Below are positions 22,425 through 34,114 of a stretch of DNA of 64,000 nucleotides, piece by piece. Within the stretch, counting starts at the first letter, position 1, and the number at the start of each line of letters is the position of its first letter. The notes under the pieces were generated by a model, which was given only the letters and a program-made list of their open reading frames with translations, was not told where the DNA came from and did not search any database. Location: positions 13,206,261 through 13,270,260 of the forward strand of contig NC_049997.1 in the NCBI RefSeq assembly GCF_000003815.2. Reading direction: 5' to 3'. This stretch comes from Branchiostoma floridae (Eukaryota; Chordata; Leptocardii; Amphioxiformes; Branchiostomatidae). The translations under genes and the position numbers were made by a program.

Positions 22425-23093
22425 TGTAAGCGCGCTGACTCTCAGCGCTTCAGCCAGGGTCGGGGTCTAGAGAATGTTTTGACTGAACTCACCTTGTCTT
22501 TGCTGAGGAGTCTTGAGAGAGAGGACACGCACTCGCAGACTTACGTTTTGACGGTTTAATCTAGCAGTGTTAGTAGTTGTACAAAGGCCGCCAACTAAAC
22601 TGGAAAGTTCTGGGTTTATCCCCTTGTCCGAATCTTCTTAAGTGGGTTCCTTGTTGTGTCCTCAGTGAATTCCTGTGTCCTGTGATTCTCCTCAGTTCTT
22701 GTATATTCCAAGGTGAGCTCTTAATCGTAAAACTTAGTCTGGTCTCCCGGCTACTGGCTGACTGTCCTCTGATGCCTTCTTCTTCTTCTTCTTCTTCTTG
22801 GAGTACACTATGTCTCCAAGCCTAAATTTCCTGGAGAAATAATCTCTAGGCCTAAGTTTCCTGGGGTTGATCTCCACCAGGCCCAATTTTCCTAGAGTTG
22901 GTCTCCAGGCCTTTTCTGCCCTCTGTCTTCCTTCTGCGCGGGTGACTTCCTTCTGCCCGGGTGACTTCTGGGGAGTGGTGATTTGCTTCCCCCGGGGTGG
23001 TTGGCATGTGTTTTTGGCGGGAAACTTATTCAAATTGACTACCTAACCTATTTTAAGGCGGCAAGTTTAAATACAGGAATGTTGGCGCTTACA
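22425..23093 (-). repeat. BEL/Pao 5' LTR
   Basis: This is the 669 bp partner of the LTR at 15098-15766, followed by the GGTGT duplication at 23094-23098. In sense orientation it is the promoter-bearing LTR upstream of the gag-pol frame. The short frames that appear identically in both LTRs are not genes. Confidence 0.92.
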
Positions 23094-25997
23094 GGTGTCA
23101 TCGATTTTCAATGATAATTAGCGCGATTTTGTGCCGAATTCAGCAAGTTTGCGTAGGATTTTGACTACCATTAGGATGTTATTTTCAAAATAAAGATGGC
23201 GGCGGATGCACGTGGGTGTGCATTTGCCATTAACACAAAGTAAACCATTTAAACTATGCATTGGGCATGTTGTGAGTCGATACTCTTCTAACTGACCACC
23301 TGACCAAATTGACTGCTTTTGCCCAGTCCCCAGGGTGGTCGTCTTGGGCAGGTTTGACTGTAACTGTATAACATGTTTGCATTCCGGGTGTCAACATAAT
23401 CTACAGATGTACCTCAAAAATCTGGTAGGATTGGAAAAACAAAGATGATTGGTCTGGGCTTAAAATACTTTATTGAATTATTATTAAACTTAAAGGTCTG
23501 AGCAGGTCTAAAGAATGGATTAAAATCTTTTAACCAAATCTGAATTCATATTTCAACTTGATTCAAGTTTGAACCAGGTGCAAAAATAAGCAGAAAATTT
23601 TAACCCTGCAATTAAAATGCAAAAAAAACTCGATTCCTACTCACCTTCTGGGTGGTAGAGTTAAAATGAATCAAGATTCCGTATACTACATATACTAGGG
23701 GTGGGTACCGGTACAGAAAATTTAGGTCCAGGTCCGGTTCAGGTCCAAAGGATTAGGTCCAGGTCCAGACCTGAACCTGATTCAGTATGTAATTTATTGT
23801 AAAGGAATGTGAATGGACGATACTCAAAACAACAGTCCATTTCGCGACAAAGAAGTATGTTTTGTGGAGTACAAAATGTATTTGACTCCCAATGGCGTTC
23901 TAAAATCCTGCAACACTAACTGCCTCTGTACGATTGACTGCAAAACTGTCAATCTGTATCAACTGTAGAATTGACCATTATAATAAATTTTACTCTGCTT
24001 CGCTCTTGATATTTCTTCGACCGGTAAGCCCCAAAACGTGTGAATTCCTGATCATATAATCTGTTCATTTTCTAATGGTTCCAACATCCGGTCCACCATT
24101 TTTTTCAGGTCCGTTTTTTTCCGGACCGGTCCAATAAAAAAAAAAACAGTTTTGTACCGGTACACCGTACCGATACCCACCCCTACTGTATATGATATTA
24201 GCTATTGGTACAACCACACTGTGTAAATACCCCCTGAGGCATAACTACCAAAGGAGGGAAATTCAATCAAGCAACATGTGACTGTAGCGCCGTGGGCATA
24301 ATAAAGGTACATTGGCATTTAGTTTGACTACTGGTATTCATTACGAGAGGACAAAATTGCCTGAATGCCGTCGAAGAGAAAACAAATTGGCATCTCAGCT
24401 AGGATCCCATGAATTCATTTAGAACTTGATACTTGCAGGGGGAAATAGGTTTTCACAGTGTTTTAGATTTGGCATTGCAATAATTCTCTAGCTCTGTACT
24501 GCTACATTAGGGTGCCATGAATTCTCATGGAAAGAGATGATTGTGACAGTACAGCAAAAAGTATGGATTTACAGTACAGCATGTTCTATTTGTAAGACCA
24601 GAACAATGTTCGGTTATGGGTGGGATAATATACATTGTGCTACTACTACTAGAAGAGTTAAGAATGCAATAGCAAATATCGATACACAGATTATAGTTCA
24701 TACTATAATTTTAATACTGTCATTTATGATTTAGTGGTTGTCAACAAGTGACTTTTTCAACACTTTTGAGTGAAAGTATTTGCATGTAGTATTCCACTAT
24801 TTGTAACTGACACTTACTGAATCCTACGCTCATCTATTTTTTGAGATCAAAAATTTGTTGTTGTCAATATAACTGGTCATTTAAATCAAAATACAAAAAT
24901 GTAAACTAAAGACACACAAGATCCTTGAGAGTCAAATCCTACATATATATTATAAAGTCTATGTACTGTAATTGTGCAGGCTAAAATGATTTAGCTTGAT
25001 AATTACATATAATTATCACAATTGACACATATAATTATCACAATTGACATTGCCCTGTAGCATTGCCATGAGAAAAAACAGCTGAGAAAGTTTTGACAAT
25101 TGGCAGAATTTCTGACAATTTCCAACATTGCAAGTGACAGATGAGTTATAAGCCCTTGAAGTTTACCTGCTTCTTATATCTATGAGATGTTTGAGACATG
25201 AAATCATCATAGAACAAGATATCATAACAGGGAGTTCTGGTGCAGCACCAAGGAAATCAACTTGTGGGCCCAAAAATTACCTTCTTTTTTTCTTCAATAC
25301 GACAAGACCTTGAACAACATTCATGGCAATCAATGCTGTTCGACCATATACAAAAAGGAGATAATAACAAAAACATAATCTTCTTGACAAAGGTAACTAT
25401 GATTTATAAACAAAGGTGAGTTATTTTTCGATTGTGGTGTTGTCTTTACCTTGCCAAAGCCCCCCTCCCCCTTTTCAATGGCTTTGACATCCGACAGACA
25501 CCGTATGTAAACATATATGACTCAGAAATTTTCCCTAAATACAAACACAACTAACACCTACAATGTTACTCTCTAGACGCTTTCACACGCCTAAAATGTC
25601 GTCTATCTATCATAGTGACCTCGTAAGATGAATTTTAATATGTAACCCGATTATTGGCGACAGAATTTAAGCTGATATCTTGAAAAATTTCTGAGCCGAC
25701 GGCCGCCATCTTGGTTTTCGGGAAGAGTGTTTTCCACCGCGCCCGGCAATGGAAAAATTCACCATAAAACACAAACCGATCATCATTCGTGGTAAACTCT
25801 TATGTTAACGACATTCCACGGCAAACGTTCATCAATTTAAAACTTCATGAGAATCCACATATTTGTCGTTCTTTGTTTAACGATCCGGTGACTTGAGTAT
25901 CAAGGTTCAAAACCGTGGCAGCCGGGTTTTCAAACCCTCGGTTAGGCCGCTACAACAATCGAATCTTCCGAAGTAACGAGTCGAGTTTCACACTTAC
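23094..25997. other. gene-free stretch (possible intron)
   Basis: Apart from the hAT-like element at 23696-24185 I see no coding signal. AAGATGGCGGC, the core of a YY1 site often found just downstream of animal transcription starts, occurs on the plus strand near 23192 and on the minus strand near 25700. The second lies about 300 bases downstream of the candidate first exon, in its orientation. Confidence 0.35.
23696..24185 (+). mobile_element. 490 bp hAT-like element with GGTACCGGTAC ends
   Basis: It starts TAGGGGTGGGTACCGGTACA and ends GTACCGATACCCACCCCTA in inverse. The interior has CAGGTCC/GGACCTG repeats and a GGACCGGTCC palindrome. Related copies lie at 6395-6742 plus 11795-11840 (inverted, interrupted) and 42835-43556 (interrupted). 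I could not see a convincing 8 bp target duplication. No transposase is present. Confidence 0.7.
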
Positions 25998-26026
25998 CCT
26001 TCCCCTCCGAAGTTGGATGAGTACAT
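25998..26026 (-). CDS. candidate first coding exon of an unrecognised gene
   Basis: On the minus strand an ATG at 26026 (A at -3) opens MYSSNFGGEG and runs into a strong donor, GAAGG|GTAAGTG, at 25997. The exit phase (two bases, GG) fits the one-base entry of the exon at 1303-1363, giving a continuous 30-residue start. The surrounding 25.7-26.2 kb is relatively CpG-rich, with a minus-strand YY1-type site near 25700, as at promoters. The reading frame that begins further upstream at 26127 is an alternative. The intron would be 24.6 kb and contain the BEL/Pao element. I do not recognise the product. Confidence 0.35.
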
Positions 26027-27809
26027 CTTGTCCTCGAGGTGTTACTAGTTCGCCAAAGCTGTCTCCTGGTAAAAAGCCGTCGGGTTTTTAAGCGGAGATC
26101 GTCACCAAAGTGCACCTCTACTTTCACCGAGACGGCCGAAGAACTGAGCTCTGATATCGTAACTGTAGCCTTTCATTCGGTCAAGTGAACATTCGAGAAA
26201 ATGAAAGCATCAGACTGTGGCAAAAATAACGCATTATTTGTAGAAACTCACCATTTTGTGTGTAAAAATGAATGTATCAAGTATGAATATATACTCTAAG
26301 TAGGCTTAGGTATGTTTGAATTTAGACAGCGATGTTTTCTTCGACAACGACTCAATGATTTCGCTACGTTAGTTTGAACGAAAGTACCCTAGCTGAATCA
26401 CCTGCTATGTTTACAGCATATTTCTCCTCTTTCAAGCCACTCAGTTACGGGTGCTCTCATTGGCCAACCGTTTGCACAGAGTAGTAAGAAAGGTTGTCAT
26501 TGGTCATACGCCATGTTTGTTTACGTCATTGTTTAGCATTGGGTTACCATAATAGAGAAACAGGTGGGTCTAGGAGGAAATGAAAATGGTTTAGATTTCA
26601 AAACTGCGCAGGAGGGCAGTTTGAATGGACGGCCTAACCGTCCGTGTGAAGGTGCTGGGTGACGGCTTTTTCCTGAGGGATGCAGACGATACTTTTTGTT
26701 TTGTTTTCACAGGCGTGGCGTGGGTTGCCATGGCAACTGAGCCACACTTGAAATTTTATGTACAGGCCTTCGCATCCTGGTTAGGGTCATATACAGGCCC
26801 ATCATAATACATCAGTCCATTACGTCTGTCAAATTTTATGATTTATCCTAAATATATAACGTTACATTGCTAAATATGCTCCATTTATTCAACTGTTTGT
26901 CATTCTAAAAATCCTTTTTAAATAAATTTTGCGCAACGGTAACGACGTTAATATGCAGAAACGTTTAAACCAAAAGTGTGAAATAAACAGTAGTGATAAT
27001 GTTACTTCTTTTTGTGGTGACTTTGTTTAACCTTGAGAAACTTACAACCGATTTTTATAAGGGTCAAGAGGTCGCACGATGCAAAATGAATACATAAAAA
27101 TCATAGCATCGCAGAGAAGCATAAAATACATATTAAGTACCATAGCATCGAAGAGAAGTATTTGTGGAAATTCAAAGTATGATTCAGTCCGAAAATACAG
27201 TAATGCACACACGGCCGGCTTTCTTGCTGATAGACAACTGGAGGTCAGAGAAATCGTCCTTTAGGTCATGTTTGTTGTAAGGAATTCTACGAACAATGAA
27301 CACTTTGTGTAATGGTCCTAATTAAAACTAATTATCAGTCATGCGGCACTCGTGCCAGATGAGTGGGAGATCTATAACATTCAAGCAGATGTTGGGTATA
27401 AAATCGCAACGTTTTCTAACTAGCCTTCTTTGTTTGCTTGTTTTGTTGTGCGTGTGTTCTTTATTTTGTTTTGTTTTGTCTTCACCACTTACAGGCCATT
27501 GTTGCAGGAAGTGGCCTGTCAGAAAACGTCACGATTTTCTATCCCCAACATCTGCTTTGAGATTAAGCCGCCTCAACATCCGGGACACGTGAGGGGAGTC
27601 GTGACTTGTTTTCAGCCTCCCGTCTTTACTAAGCGGATACAGAACCTTTGAAAACATCTGATATCAATGTATATATTGTTGGATCACGCAGAAGTATCAA
27701 AAGAGGAAGGATATTTGGCTTGTCTATCCGTTTCCGGCAGGAAGCGTGAATGAACTCAGAGGCGTACATTTACCTCCTTGGAAAAATGGAAGTACACTAG
27801 TAGTTTCAT

Positions 27810-27852
27810 CTCTTTCTCTCCCTCCCTCCCTCTCTCCCTCTCTCTCCCTCTC

Positions 27853-27924
<72 letters not shown>

Positions 27925-28250
27925 TCTCTCTCTCTCTCTCCCCCCCTCTCTCTCTCTCTTGCAACATAGACAATTCAATGTGGACACATAGGCAGCATGC
28001 TGATATCGTGACCACATACATACACATACAATACAAAATAGAACATTCTCTTTCTATTTCTCTCTCCTTCTCTCTTTCCCTTTCTCCCATCTCTCACTCT
28101 CTCTCACTTTCTCTCTCTCTCGCATCTCTCTTCCCTCTCCCTCTTTCCCCTATCCTATCTCTCTCCCTCTTTTCCCTCACTCTCTCCCTCTCCCCCTCTC
28201 TCTCTCCCTCTTTCCCCTTCCTCTGTCCTCTCTCTCTCCCTCTCTCTCGT
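27810..28250. repeat. CT-rich microsatellite, two blocks
   Basis: Nearly pure (CT)n with CCCT interruptions covers 27810-27959. A more degenerate CT-rich block covers about 28045-28250. The serine/leucine and arginine/glutamate frames across it are artefacts. Confidence 0.95.
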
Positions 28251-28728
28251 CAGCGTAAATTTATCTCATGAAAATTGTGAGTTCTTAATTTCACAAAATC
28301 CCCAAACTAAGTGGTAAAATTTGGAGCGATATTGTACAACCTCTTATCACAAAGTTGGAGGAGTCAAGTGAGATATACCCTCTTTATGTAATGAAATAAA
28401 GGACATGGACAAGTGCCATAAGGCGATCCAAGCTTCCTGAGTTGGCTTACGAAAATGTCCTCGACATTATACACATGAAACTAGAGCTATATATAACTTC
28501 AGGTAGTTTCTGTTGTTAATAACAGTATTCATCTTTCTGCCCAACTTTATTGCAATTACACCGATCAGGTTTATCAAAGAAAGTTGGCCTCGGGCAAGAA
28601 TCCTCACTATTGTTCATCTTAAGAAGTTCGCGGTGGTTTTATCTTAATTTTGCTGTAACTTTTCGCGCCAAAATCCTGACTGGTACCGCGAATATGCGTT
28701 TCTATGCTGCAGTACTCTGACCCTGAAC

Positions 28729-28942
28729 TAGCCTCCATAGCAGGCTCTATGGGGCCTTTTTTGTCTGTTTTGGCTCATGATACACTTTTGCCAGCCGTTT
28801 CTTTTTGTATATACAAAATATATGTACTGTACTTGACCATTGGCCCCTCTCAACCCAGGCAGTACAAAAAGAAGTGGCCAGCAAAAGTGTATTATGAGCA
28901 CAAAAAAAGAAAAAGACGCAAGACAGCCTGCTATGGAGGCTA
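28729..28942. mobile_element. 214 bp inverted-repeat element with 9 bp target duplication
   Basis: The ends TAGCCTCCATAGCAGGCT and AGCCTGCTATGGAGGCTA are inverted, and complementarity extends inward through the TCATGATACACTTTTGC / GCAAAAGTGTATTATGA blocks. The flanks ACCCTGAAC and ACCCCGAAC differ by one base. A 9 bp duplication fits Mutator-like elements. The superfamily is inferred from that alone. Confidence 0.75.
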
Positions 28943-29277
28943 ACCCCGAACCGATAAACCCCTTTCCAATCCTACCGTGTAATTAAATCCCCACGAAAAG
29001 AAATGAATTTCCAGTAAACCGGTAATATCATATTCTCCATTGTACTCTGCACGCCACGATACAGATCCGTTATGTGGTTGGCAACTTGTCAAGCTTTCTT
29101 TTTTGGTGAATGATAGAAAGAGAATATTAGAACCAAAGCACACTATTCTCTTACTGGTACACAGAACGATATCTTCCATACATTGCTAACATGTTCATCT
29201 CATATATCCGTCTACGTAGGTCAGTCAGTTTCTTTATACTGTATTCCAAACGCGAGACCAGATCACTCATACATAAC

Positions 29278-29690
29278 TTTATGTCATACCTGTGACGCGA
29301 AAACGTTCGATACGGGTGTTTCGGACCGGCTGATAACTTTCCGTACGGCCCGGGGTTATCACACGGGCTCCATTCGAATAAATCGAACTGTTTCGAGTGG
29401 GCCGAGTACGGCGCCATCGAAAGTTCGAATACCTGATTCGGACGTTGGAACATTACTGTTGCAACGCTGTTTTTTTTTCGAGGGCACCAAATTTGTTCAA
29501 CTTCTGGCGCATTTCGCATCAAAACATGGGTTTTCTCAGGTGGGTATGACATAAATAAAATACAACACGGTGTATTCCGCATCACCCTCGGTCTCAGCCC
29601 TCCCGCGGGTCGGATCACCATCCGGCCTTCGGGCGATCCGACCCGCGGTCGGGCTGATACCTTGGGCGATACGGAATACACCGTGTTGTA
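29278..29690 (+). repeat. composite repeat with terminal hairpin, copy 1
   Basis: A block bounded by TTTATGTCATACC and GGTATGACATAAA is followed directly by a hairpin (29561-29690). The hairpin arms TACAACACGGTGTATTCCG and CGGAATACACCGTGTTGTA enclose CCCGCGGGTCGGATCACC-type inverted blocks. A second copy with the same order lies at 35846-36257, inside an intron of the monooxygenase gene. Confidence 0.75.
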
Positions 29691-29833
29691 TTCTATAGTT
29701 ATCGATGGAATTTTGTTGTTCTGTATGTAGCCCTGTATGTAGTACTATTGTCTGTATAGCTATTAGTTGTTTGCCATACATTGTTGGTTGCTATTAGTTG
29801 GTTGCCATACATTGTACCTTGTGCGATCGTTCA

Positions 29834-29860
29834 GCAATAAAATTCATGCATTCATTCATT
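29834..29860 (+). repeat. probable LINE 3' tail
   Basis: AATAAAATTCATGCATTCATTCATT has the form of a CR1/L2-like tail. The preceding GGTTGCTATTAGTTGGTTGCC repeats may be the end of its 3' UTR. Confidence 0.35.
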
Positions 29861-31739
29861 ATAATTAGACGTTGCTTGTACATGTATATGCATGAAGATG
29901 TATCTCCTAAGTGTAAGATTAGAAGCTGTTGTGAATTTTCGTCACTCCTCCAGACAAAATAATCGGAAGAATAGGTAGACTGAGCAGGTACGCAATCCAG
30001 ACAATTTCCTCTGAACGGACGAGCGCCAGGCGACAAGCCGAGCGTGGGCGGTCAAATACGCGAAACACTATTCGAGCACGTGTGTGTGTGTTTGTGTGTG
30101 CTTGTGTGTGTCTGCTTGCCTTCTTTCCTATCTGTGCATATAATAAGAGAATATAAATCCAAGCCGCCAATCGACATATATGAGGAGCTTTCTATATACT
30201 TACCCGATGGCTCACTCGCACACTTGCTCACACACACGGACACACACACAAACTCAATCAATCCCTAATCATCCATTTACTCGCACGCTCACTCGCTCAC
30301 TTACTCACTCACTCACCCAATCACTCGCCCCACACTTGCGATTTAGCCCCGCCCACTGTAAGCTCTCGGCTTCGAAGAAAGTGTAATTTTTTAATGATGC
30401 CATCAGCCATTGAATGAATGAAGACCTTTATTGTACATTTTTGCCCCCGGCAAAGTTAATCAAATACATATACAGTATATGGACATAAACGTCTACTCTT
30501 CTCCAGTACTTTCGACGCCCTCTCGTCTCCTGGTAATAGTATAAATGTAGGAGGCTGTATGATTAGTTAAGTTGGTATCTCACTGCACATGCGACACCAG
30601 TGCGGCAATGCGGGGTTCGAAAGATATTTCAGTCGTTCAGTGTAATATAACCAGCTGCTGCCGCGCCGCGTGCCTGCGAAGCTTGTGTGTTACGCCAAAT
30701 GGCGGTTATACCGGCTATATAGATACAAATACAGATATTCAACGAATTTCAGAGATAAAGAACGATTTTTTTATGTATTTTGTATTTTGTTCTCTTCTAA
30801 GTCATACTTTTACGTATTATATTACGCAATGTCTAAATTATTTAAAAAATCGGTGAAAATAATACAAATGTGCCGCAGTGAACGAACACCGCAGTGCCAC
30901 ACCGGTGCCCCAAGTGCAGTGATATAATGCCTTTATGGTTGGTTTATCGAAGACTGTAAGGAATAAATATTTTCTTGTCTTATCAAGTATTTGATGTTGA
31001 AGTGAGAAAATATTAATTAACATATAAGTGAAGAGATAGTTTCTATCGCAATCAAAAAAGGGACAATCTACAGTGACGTACCGAAATCATTTAACACTAG
31101 TTCACCTTTATCCGTGGGGTTACCTATATCCGTTGTAAAAAAAAAGCCATATGGGGATTATACCAAGTCGATGTAAGGTTGTTTTCGAATTTTGATATGT
31201 TCAAAACGATGCAGTTTGAAACCACCGTCTGTTCACTTGATACCCTTCTATCGCTAAATAATCTGGATTTTTTCAAAACAACGGATAAAGGTTAATAACG
31301 TGGATAAAGGTGAGCTAGCGTTACCGGGATAACAAAAATTATATCTCACACTGTCTCAAATTTCAACATGTTTTTATGACTCCGATCTGTGAAATCGAAA
31401 CAATCCCTCTTATCACTAGTGCTGCTATCACAAAACGCTGATGAAGTACCACAGTTATATGGGATTCTTAATTAATTGGCTCAATTAAAGCTTGTAATTA
31501 GATGTACAGATAATTGTTTGATGAATAGTTTGACGGGATATGTTATGACAGTCCCCGTCGCGTCTGTATAATGTGGTGATTGTGACGTATTTACCGTATA
31601 TAACGTAGAGTTCTCGTGCAGCGCCTATTATCGTCCACTGTCGTTGTGCATATCTGTCAAAATGTGTTATGCAAAAGCCAGCTCTCATAAGCAAGAAATG
31701 ACGGCTTAGGTATGATCCTTGGACATAATAACCTCCTTT

Positions 31740-32037
31740 TATGCATGAATGAATGGTTTATTTCGCAAAGAGCGACAAACAATAACATACAATGGCAGCC
31801 TTTATTTCTTCGGCTGAATTGCAGTATGCTTTACACATGTTACAATTAAAATGAAAAGCAATAGAAGTGCACAATCCCAAACATTATAAAACATAACAAT
31901 AATTAGAATATCTGTGTATACATCCAAAGCTTATTTATACATCTAGCCCTATGAACTGTTTAGCAAGTCGACAAGGTAGGGTAGTGTAGTCTTCCTATAC
32001 CTAGCAGTTCTACAGTGGAATTGTGTTATCTGGTGTT
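31740..32037 (-). pseudogene. 3' end of a LINE (end of ORF2 plus tail)
   Basis: On the minus strand a frame ending at a stop at 31949-31951 reads CRTARYRKTTLPYLVDLLNSS. This resembles the conserved C-terminus of CR1-like ORF2 proteins (Arg-Thr-x-Arg-x-Arg-Lys, then a Leu-rich end). It is followed by AATAAACCATTCATTCATGC, a typical LINE tail, near 31740-31760. The upstream body of the element is not recognisable, so it is a 5'-truncated insertion. Confidence 0.55.
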
Positions 32038-33357
32038 TGGACCCGAGGTTTCTGCCATGTAGGCCCACACGGTTTGGCGTTAAAAGCTAGGACATGTGGG
32101 GGGGTGGGGGCGTCAAGCTTGCGCCAGGTGCTTGGAGAGTAGCCTATGTTTTCGCGATTTAGTCATGCTAGGTTGGGGAGTGGCCGGGAAGCAAAACTTT
32201 AAGTCCGGGAAAGGTCCTGAATCTATTACAGGGGCTTTCAAAGTTGCTGCCCGTCAAGTGTCTAGTTAGCCTGGATACCAGACCCCAGCCCTATCTCAAA
32301 GATATCTATCGATAGACATTTTAATTCAATACTTGCAACTTACAAACTACTACGCCATTTTGTAGCGTTTATCTCGTACAATTCACTTCTTCGCATGCCT
32401 TGTAGTCCTTTCAAAGTTCACGTCCTCTCGTTTCAAGTCTTTTACAGAGTAGGAAATGCTTATCTTAACTTAAACTCCACAAGAGGGTGTTATTTTCCAA
32501 TAAGTATTAATTCTAGGAAGTAAAATATGCATGCTACTTTATATTATAGTAAGATAAAAATACCCACTAGTCTGACTTTATTAGTCATACTTTTGAAGTT
32601 TAGGACCCTTTTAAGCTGATCTAGCTCAATATAAATGATCAGAATATATGCACACTCAAAGCACAATCTTGTGTATTAAATCGCGTGTCTTTTTAAGTTA
32701 GTTGGGAGTCAAAAAGAAACTACCTGGAAGCTACTCACGATTTCTTGAATATCAGCCCTTTCATGGAGACCGTCTTGGTTCATTAGAAAAGGGGTACACA
32801 AAGGATATAGCTTTAGGCTCATTGATTGACAAGACGCTTGATGTATTTTTATACCCCAACTGTAACTTGAAGAGCGTTCGGATCCCTAGTGTAGTAATCT
32901 ATTCACAATGAAAAAGTCCTTTGAAGAACAAACAAGCTGTATGGATTCGGCTTCCGGCATGAAGTTTGAAGAAACTCAGAAGTATACTTTATTTGCCGCC
33001 ATGAAAAATGGAGGCATTGCTTTGTGTGTGTGTTTTTGGGTGTCTGTTTCTTGTGATTCCGCATATTTGCGGTGAAGACCTGCACAAAAAGCCCTTTGTC
33101 AGTACATGTACTAGTTTCTAACAGATACAAGGCACGCAAGGGAAGATATAGTGTCAACCTACTTACTAGTAGCTTGCTGCAAGATAAGATATTTACTTTG
33201 TGTACTGATATAGCGTTTAAAATCCTCACAGCTTTAACTACCGTGGTCGCATATGAACTTCCATCTGAATATTCTTCTCCATTAGTTTACATTGGTGTAA
33301 CAATTAACAAAAATCAAAGTTATTGATGTATATTTGATGTATATTCAAGCTGACATC

Positions 33358-33486
33358 GATGTACAATGAACTGCATAGCAGAAAAAGTACAACCTTCGTC
33401 ATGTTACGTGGAAAGTTACGTGAATACTCTCCAGTCTCCACGTAACGAAGGTTGTAGTTTTTCGGTTATGCAGTTCATTGTACATC
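33358..33486. mobile_element. 129 bp near-perfect hairpin element
   Basis: GATGTACAATGAACTGCATA at the left pairs with its inverse at the right. Complementarity continues through ACAACCTTCGT and TTACGTGGA, leaving a loop of about 25 bases. Few mismatches are seen, so it is young or maintained. The short plus-strand frame across it is not a gene. Confidence 0.7.
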
Positions 33487-33812
33487 AACGTCAACTTGCT
33501 CGATTGCATATTCAGATATTCAGTCCATCCAGATACGGTTTCCAGTACAGGTTACATAAAATACATAGGCTTGATATTCGTCAGGCTTTTAGTGGTGAAA
33601 CCTGTTGGTAAGTAAGTACAGAGTGTCACCATGCATCTTTTATAGGTACTGCAGGAAATCGAACGTCTGGCACTCATTCGAAAGTCGGATGTTACATTGA
33701 GAGGACTCTTTGTCCAAACGGTTTACATTATGTTAACATAATATAGTTTGTACAATGCCTAGCACATGTAGTGCACGTGGCTATCCCAAACCTTGCGTCA
33801 TTGGTTATTGAA

Positions 33813-34010
33813 GGATCCTTGCAAGATCTTGAAGATCATTGAAAGATCTTGGAGATCATTGAAAGATCTTGGAGATCATTGAAAGATCTTGGAGATCATT
33901 TAGATACCTTGAAGACCATTGGAACACCTTGAAGATCATTGAAATATCTTGGAAGTCATTGATAGATGTTGGAGATCATTGAAAGTCTTTGAATATCATT
34001 GAAAATCATT
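33813..34010. repeat. 20 bp minisatellite
   Basis: The unit GAAAGATCTTGGAGATCATT is perfectly repeated in the first few copies and becomes degenerate towards the right, for about nine to ten copies. It lies 105 bases beyond the stop codon of the monooxygenase gene on its 3' side, so it may fall in the 3' untranslated region. Confidence 0.85.
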
Positions 34011-34114
34011 CAGATGCCTTCGGAAAACCATCGAAGAGTAGACTTCTGTCAGCTTTTTGGCCTCCTAGCGGGTTTTCACGGTATCTCATCTGTAGAATCC
34101 AAACGTTACGACTG

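Larger units (their letters stand above)
15098..23093 (-). mobile_element. complete BEL/Pao LTR retrotransposon
   Basis: The 7,996 bp element has two 669 bp LTRs, a 5 bp target duplication (GGTGT) and one uninterrupted 1925-codon gag-pol frame on the minus strand. The LTRs start TGTAAGCGC and end GCGCTTACA. A purine-rich GGGGG-containing tract sits just before the 3' LTR, and about 650 bases of leader lie between the 5' LTR and the start codon. With LTRs that appear identical and no stop or frameshift, it looks like a very young insertion. It has the same orientation as the candidate gene whose intron it would occupy. No envelope-like frame is present. Confidence 0.93.
26161..34114. other. 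intergenic region rich in microsatellites and short elements
   Basis: No gene could be supported. It contains CT microsatellites (27810-28250), a TACTGTAAATG-like remnant near 28625-28670 and an inverted-repeat element (28729-28942). It also has a composite repeat with hairpin (29278-29690), LINE tails (29834-29860; 31740-32040 reversed), a hairpin element (33358-33486) and a 20 bp minisatellite (33813-34010). An open segment at 27496-27651 follows a good acceptor-like site but matches nothing known to me. Confidence 0.5.

Noticed and set aside
26625..26807. 60-codon plus-strand frame near the CpG-rich stretch
   Set aside because: No domain, no donor at its end and no supporting neighbour exon.
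27496..27651. Acceptor-like TTACAG followed by a 51-codon open segment
   Set aside because: No matching upstream exon and no similarity I recognise. The segment overlaps a small inverted repeat, so I did not call it coding.
27724..28271. Open frames rich in Ser/Leu or Arg/Glu on both strands
   Set aside because: They are translations of the CT microsatellite; no start context, domain or splice signals.
33813..34010. Array of about 20 bp units that could suggest CRISPR
   Set aside because: The units are directly adjacent with no unique spacers, in a eukaryotic gene setting. It is a minisatellite.
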